NCBI RefSeq assembly: GCF_001070855.1
Contig: NZ_JVLH01000012.1
Location: 124,001 to 188,000, forward strand
Reading direction: 5' to 3'
Origin: Trueperella pyogenes
GTDB taxonomy: Bacteria; Actinomycetota; Actinomycetes; Actinomycetales; Actinomycetaceae
DNA length: 64,000 nucleotides
Shown: piece after piece, positions 57,362 through 64,000 of the stretch
Numbering within the stretch: the first letter of the stretch is position 1
Layout: the number at the start of each line of letters is the position of its first letter
Notes under the pieces: generated by a model
The model's input: the letters and a program-made list of their open reading frames with translations, nothing else
Told to the model about the DNA's origin: nothing
The model's database searches: none
Made by a program: the position numbers and the translations under genes

Positions 57362-59632
57362 ATGATCGGGAGGCATCCGAATATTCAAAAACCTTGGGCG
57401 CATCGTGCAAGAAAAGGAACTGTTGCACTTGTCTTTGCAACGGCAATCGGAACTCTCAGCGCACTGGCGTTGAATCCACAGCCGGCGCACGCGCTCTTTG
57501 AAGGAAACGGCATGTACGTGAAAGGCGTTGGAGCGCAATCTGTTGGAGGATTTTGGTTGGGCGCCTACACCCCACCGCACAACGTTGAGACGCGTTACCC
57601 TGTGTGGTGCACCCACATGTGGCGAGCAAACCCTAAGCCGCAGGACACCGCATCGATTACGGATTTGGGAGAGTCCAAGCGCTGGGGACCAGATGAGCTT
57701 GATCTATCGACCGCGCAAATGGCATGGCTTCTTGATCGTTATCAGGATGACCGACACCAAGAAAACCGTGCAGCGCTCTCATTCTTGATTCACGCGAATT
57801 TTGAAGGAGATCAGTCAGGGAAGAACACTCAAGATTCTGTCAATAGTTTGGTTGACGGCGTACGACATCAACTGCCGCAAGTTTTCGACAGGGCAAAAGA
57901 TTACGTGCGCCAAGCAAAGGAATCTGCTGTCACGACCTACGAAAATGGAAGCGTAGAAACCCAGACTCCTCGCAGTGGTGTACTTAAAGACCTTGGCGTG
58001 AAGAATGAAAAAGGGGAGTGGATTCCCAAACTGAAACTCCACCTCATGCTTATTGGTCCTGCACGTTTCACTTCCACGGGTACTAGCCAATGGGATGGAG
58101 AAACTCAGGGGAATGCCCTGAGTCTTGAGTGGGAAGCGACCGGTAATGGAAGCGTGAAATGGGTAGGAAACTACGAAAATCCTGTGCGCTCTACACTCAC
58201 GAGATACGGAGTTAATCCCACAACTCAGGACACGGCCTCGTACGGAAACAGGCCGGGCGGCGATAAGGAAGAAAAGCGCCTCAAGGGAGGAACCTGGAAG
58301 GTGCTCATGGATTTTCAGCCAATGGGGCGATCACAAGTTGTCCAAACCAGTGCGAAGGACAATACCCTGAGCGATACTGTCACGGCCTTTGCAGACCCCA
58401 ATTACGGTGACGGAAAGTGGATCAATGATGAACACGGACCAATACCGGTAACCTTCGAAGGGACTGCCTACGATCTGGGGACTGAACCTCCAAAGGAACC
58501 TTTGGATACGCGTTTCATCTCGAAGGATATGCGAGTTCTTGGAAGCACAACGGTTGTTTTTCGCGGAGAAGGGGAGCGCCAGGTCAGTATTCCTCTTCCT
58601 GAAGGACAGGCAAAACCAGGATTCGTCTCTTGGGTATGGAGGGTACGTAAAGAAGCACAGGGACAATATGCTCCTCTTGTCCATGCCGATTGGGCCGACC
58701 AGCTGGGACTCACTAATGAAACGCAAGTGATTCCGTGGAAAATCCAGATTCACTCTGCCGCACAGCTCAAAGAGACCAATGGGGGAGACTTCTTAATCGA
58801 TGATCTCTGGGTGAGCGGCTTTCCGGAAGGACACACTTATTGGAGTGGTTCTGAGAGAATCGCTGCCGACACATCGCATATGCGTCATCGTCTTCTTTTC
58901 TTCCCCCAAGGCCTTGAGGTTGTTGAAGAAAACCGGGAGAAAGCAGAAGAAATCGGAGCTGTCGAGGTCCCTGCAAAGAATGGGTACTATCCATCGCTTG
59001 GCGATCTTCGATTCGCAGTGGACCCGCAGCGCATCGGAACCTACGTGTTTACAACAGAGTTTGACGGTGACGGTCGCGTTGAAGCCTTCCGTTCCAGTGT
59101 TGAGGATCCGCATGAACAGTACACGCGACAAACGCCCTCGATCATTCGCCTGGCAACGCGTGCTCGCGATGGAGGTGATGGCGATCAGATCATTGGGCAC
59201 CTGGGGCCATCCAAGATCGTTGACCAGGTGTGCTATGAAGGTCTCCAGGCAGGGGAACGCTACTCCCTGAAAGCAAATGTGGTTGACCGAGAAAGCGGTG
59301 AGCCATTGAGCGCAGCTGGTCGACTGGTAGAAGGAACAGCTGATTTCACTGCTGAGACAGCATCTGGCTGTGCGGAGGTGATGATTAACGTTCAGGGAGA
59401 AGAGCTCAAAGCAAAGAGCGTTGTCATCTTTGAAGATCTATTTCATGGTGATCAGCGAATCGCATTTCATCGAGATATTAATGCCGCTCAGCAAACCCTC
59501 AACGTAGAACAACCCAAGCGTCCGAAGGTTGCTCGTACTGGTACTTCGGGTGTTCTAATCGTCTCGCTCGCGGGAGCCGGAGCCCTTGCTGGTGGAGTGC
59601 TCTATCGTCGGGGAAGGAAAGGATGCTTGTAG
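57362..59632 (+). CDS. VaFE-repeat surface protein with variant sorting signal
   Basis: The 756-residue product has a signal peptide (about 18-44), a thioester-like N-terminal domain (YPVWCTHMW, then LSTAQMAWLL), several beta domains, and near the C-terminus a VaFE-type repeat (IVDQVCYEGLQAGERYSL...VVIFEDLF). After a short linker come VARTG, a hydrophobic helix (about 728-746) and RRGRKG. VARTG takes the place of the LPxTG or LAxTG sortase motif. VaFE repeats form intramolecular cross-links in Gram-positive stalk proteins, so this is a likely adhesin. ATG preceded by GAAAGGA. Confidence 0.82.
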   Translation: MIGRHPNIQKPWAHRARKGTVALVFATAIGTLSALALNPQPAHALFEGNGMYVKGVGAQSVGGFWLGAYTPPHNVETRYPVWCTHMWRANPKPQDTASITDLGESKRWGPDELDLSTAQMAWLLDRYQDDRHQENRAALSFLIHANFEGDQSGKNTQDSVNSLVDGVRHQLPQVFDRAKDYVRQAKESAVTTYENGSVETQTPRSGVLKDLGVKNEKGEWIPKLKLHLMLIGPARFTSTGTSQWDGETQGNALSLEWEATGNGSVKWVGNYENPVRSTLTRYGVNPTTQDTASYGNRPGGDKEEKRLKGGTWKVLMDFQPMGRSQVVQTSAKDNTLSDTVTAFADPNYGDGKWINDEHGPIPVTFEGTAYDLGTEPPKEPLDTRFISKDMRVLGSTTVVFRGEGERQVSIPLPEGQAKPGFVSWVWRVRKEAQGQYAPLVHADWADQLGLTNETQVIPWKIQIHSAAQLKETNGGDFLIDDLWVSGFPEGHTYWSGSERIAADTSHMRHRLLFFPQGLEVVEENREKAEEIGAVEVPAKNGYYPSLGDLRFAVDPQRIGTYVFTTEFDGDGRVEAFRSSVEDPHEQYTRQTPSIIRLATRARDGGDGDQIIGHLGPSKIVDQVCYEGLQAGERYSLKANVVDRESGEPLSAAGRLVEGTADFTAETASGCAEVMINVQGEELKAKSVVIFEDLFHGDQRIAFHRDINAAQQTLNVEQPKRPKVARTGTSGVLIVSLAGAGALAGGVLYRRGRKGCL

Positions 59633-59695
59633 AGCACGTTGATATCTGAGGTGACTTACCAGATTGGAGGATATGAGCCTTAGATAAGCAGACCT

Positions 59696-59740
59696 AAAAA
59701 TGAGTGGTGGTGGGAACGACTCCGTCCCCACCACCACTCA
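59696..59740 (-). terminator. Terminator of whiB1
   Basis: On the reverse strand a 14-bp stem (TGAGTGGTGGTGGG and its inverse) is followed by TTTTTAGG. The hairpin lies between two convergent genes. Confidence 0.8.
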
Positions 59741-59756
59741 TGTGTGCAGGCAATTC

Positions 59757-60005
59757 TCAGGACATACGCCGGGCGCGCGCTGCGCGGCGCTTGAGGGAGC
59801 GACGTTCCTCTTCGCTCATCCCTCCCCAAACACCAGAGTCCTGATTGTTGTCGAGTGCCCACTGCAGGCAGATTGCTTGAACTGCGCATTCGCGACAAAC
59901 TGCCTTGGCTTCAGCCGCCTGTGCGATGGCCGGACCCGTATTCCCGATCGGGAAAAAGAGTTCTGGGTCGACGCTGAGACATGCGGCTTTACTCCGCCAA
60001 TCCAT
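59757..60005 (-). CDS. whiB1: WhiB1-type Fe-S transcription factor
   Basis: The 82-residue product carries the four cluster cysteines (Cys9 in KAACL, then CRECAVQAIC) and the GVWGGMSEEERR turn with a basic RRAARARR tail that binds DNA. It closely follows WhiB1 of mycobacteria in length and in MDWRSKA and DPELFFP. WhiB1 binds the primary sigma factor and reacts with nitric oxide. The frame is open upstream, but the ATG at 60005 follows AAGGAG and starts the family MDWR. It is monocistronic with its own terminator. Confidence 0.96.
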   Translation of the reverse strand: MDWRSKAACLSVDPELFFPIGNTGPAIAQAAEAKAVCRECAVQAICLQWALDNNQDSGVWGGMSEEERRSLKRRAARARRMS

Positions 60006-60150
60006 TATGGGTACTCCTTCAAGAGCATAAGTGCAGGCAAGGTATGCCCGTACCGAACAAAAACAACAGTCCTTAGTTTCGGGGATTAGCGAGTGTATAT
60101 CAAGAGTCAAGAGGCCATAAAAAACATAAAGTGATGTGTAAGACGTCACG

Positions 60151-64000
<3,850 letters not shown>

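Overview
This 64 kb window is chromosomal DNA from a mid-GC actinobacterium, most likely of the Actinomycetaceae (Schaalia or Actinomyces type). The assignment is an inference from gene content: a WhiB1-type regulator, an AdnAB-type double-motor helicase-nuclease, the prfB-ftsE-ftsX-M23 peptidase-smpB-ssrA order, the RNA helicase / ferritin-like / DUF3107 cluster, a VaFE-repeat surface protein, and many genes whose start codon lies 6 nt behind a TANNNT box, the leaderless arrangement known from actinobacteria. No rRNA, tRNA or CRISPR array was seen. The only stable RNA gene is tmRNA.

Layout. 1-6.7 kb: an Mrp-type ATPase (cut by the left edge), DUF1003 and MgtE-N/CBS proteins, a stress-protein-like membrane protein, aminopeptidase P, a PHP phosphoesterase and a MarC protein. 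6.8-12.5 kb: glycogen phosphorylase, a YtrA-type GntR regulator with its ABC exporter, a CPBP protease and a DUF2249 protein. 12.7-16.6 kb: two paralogous multi-pass membrane proteins on either side of a broken ankyrin-repeat gene, then about 860 bp without a gene. 16.6-32.5 kb: DEAD-box helicase, ferritin-like protein and DUF3107; a DUF4190-type protein; adnA-adnB; a phosphotransferase-fold protein lacking key catalytic residues; glutamate dehydrogenase; a methyltransferase; a GyrI-like remnant; and a histidine kinase / response regulator pair. 32.6-36.8 kb: a Fbp/Afu-type ABC importer. 36.9-47.1 kb: prfB, ftsE, ftsX, an M23 hydrolase, smpB, two YhgE/Pip (EsaA-like) membrane proteins and ssrA.

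47.1-50.0 kb is a decayed integrative element at the 3' end of ssrA. It holds a serine-recombinase C-terminal remnant, a 5'-truncated and an intact EcsC-family gene, a truncated P4-type primase and an excisionase-like gene. 50.2-51.8 kb holds two unrecognised genes. 52.4-57.1 kb is a tandem duplication of a secreted right-handed beta-helix protein (GH87-like). Both copies keep the same leader and carry related palindromes built on GATGCGCATC, about 280-300 nt upstream. 57.3-59.6 kb encodes a VaFE surface protein with a non-standard sorting signal. It is followed by whiB1, a solitary EccC/EssC-like FtsK-family ATPase, and the start of ligA, which is cut by the right edge.

The parts most worth following up are the duplicated beta-helix pair with its palindromes, the solitary EccC-like ATPase considered together with the two EsaA-like proteins, the element scar at ssrA, and the consistent leaderless-start signature.
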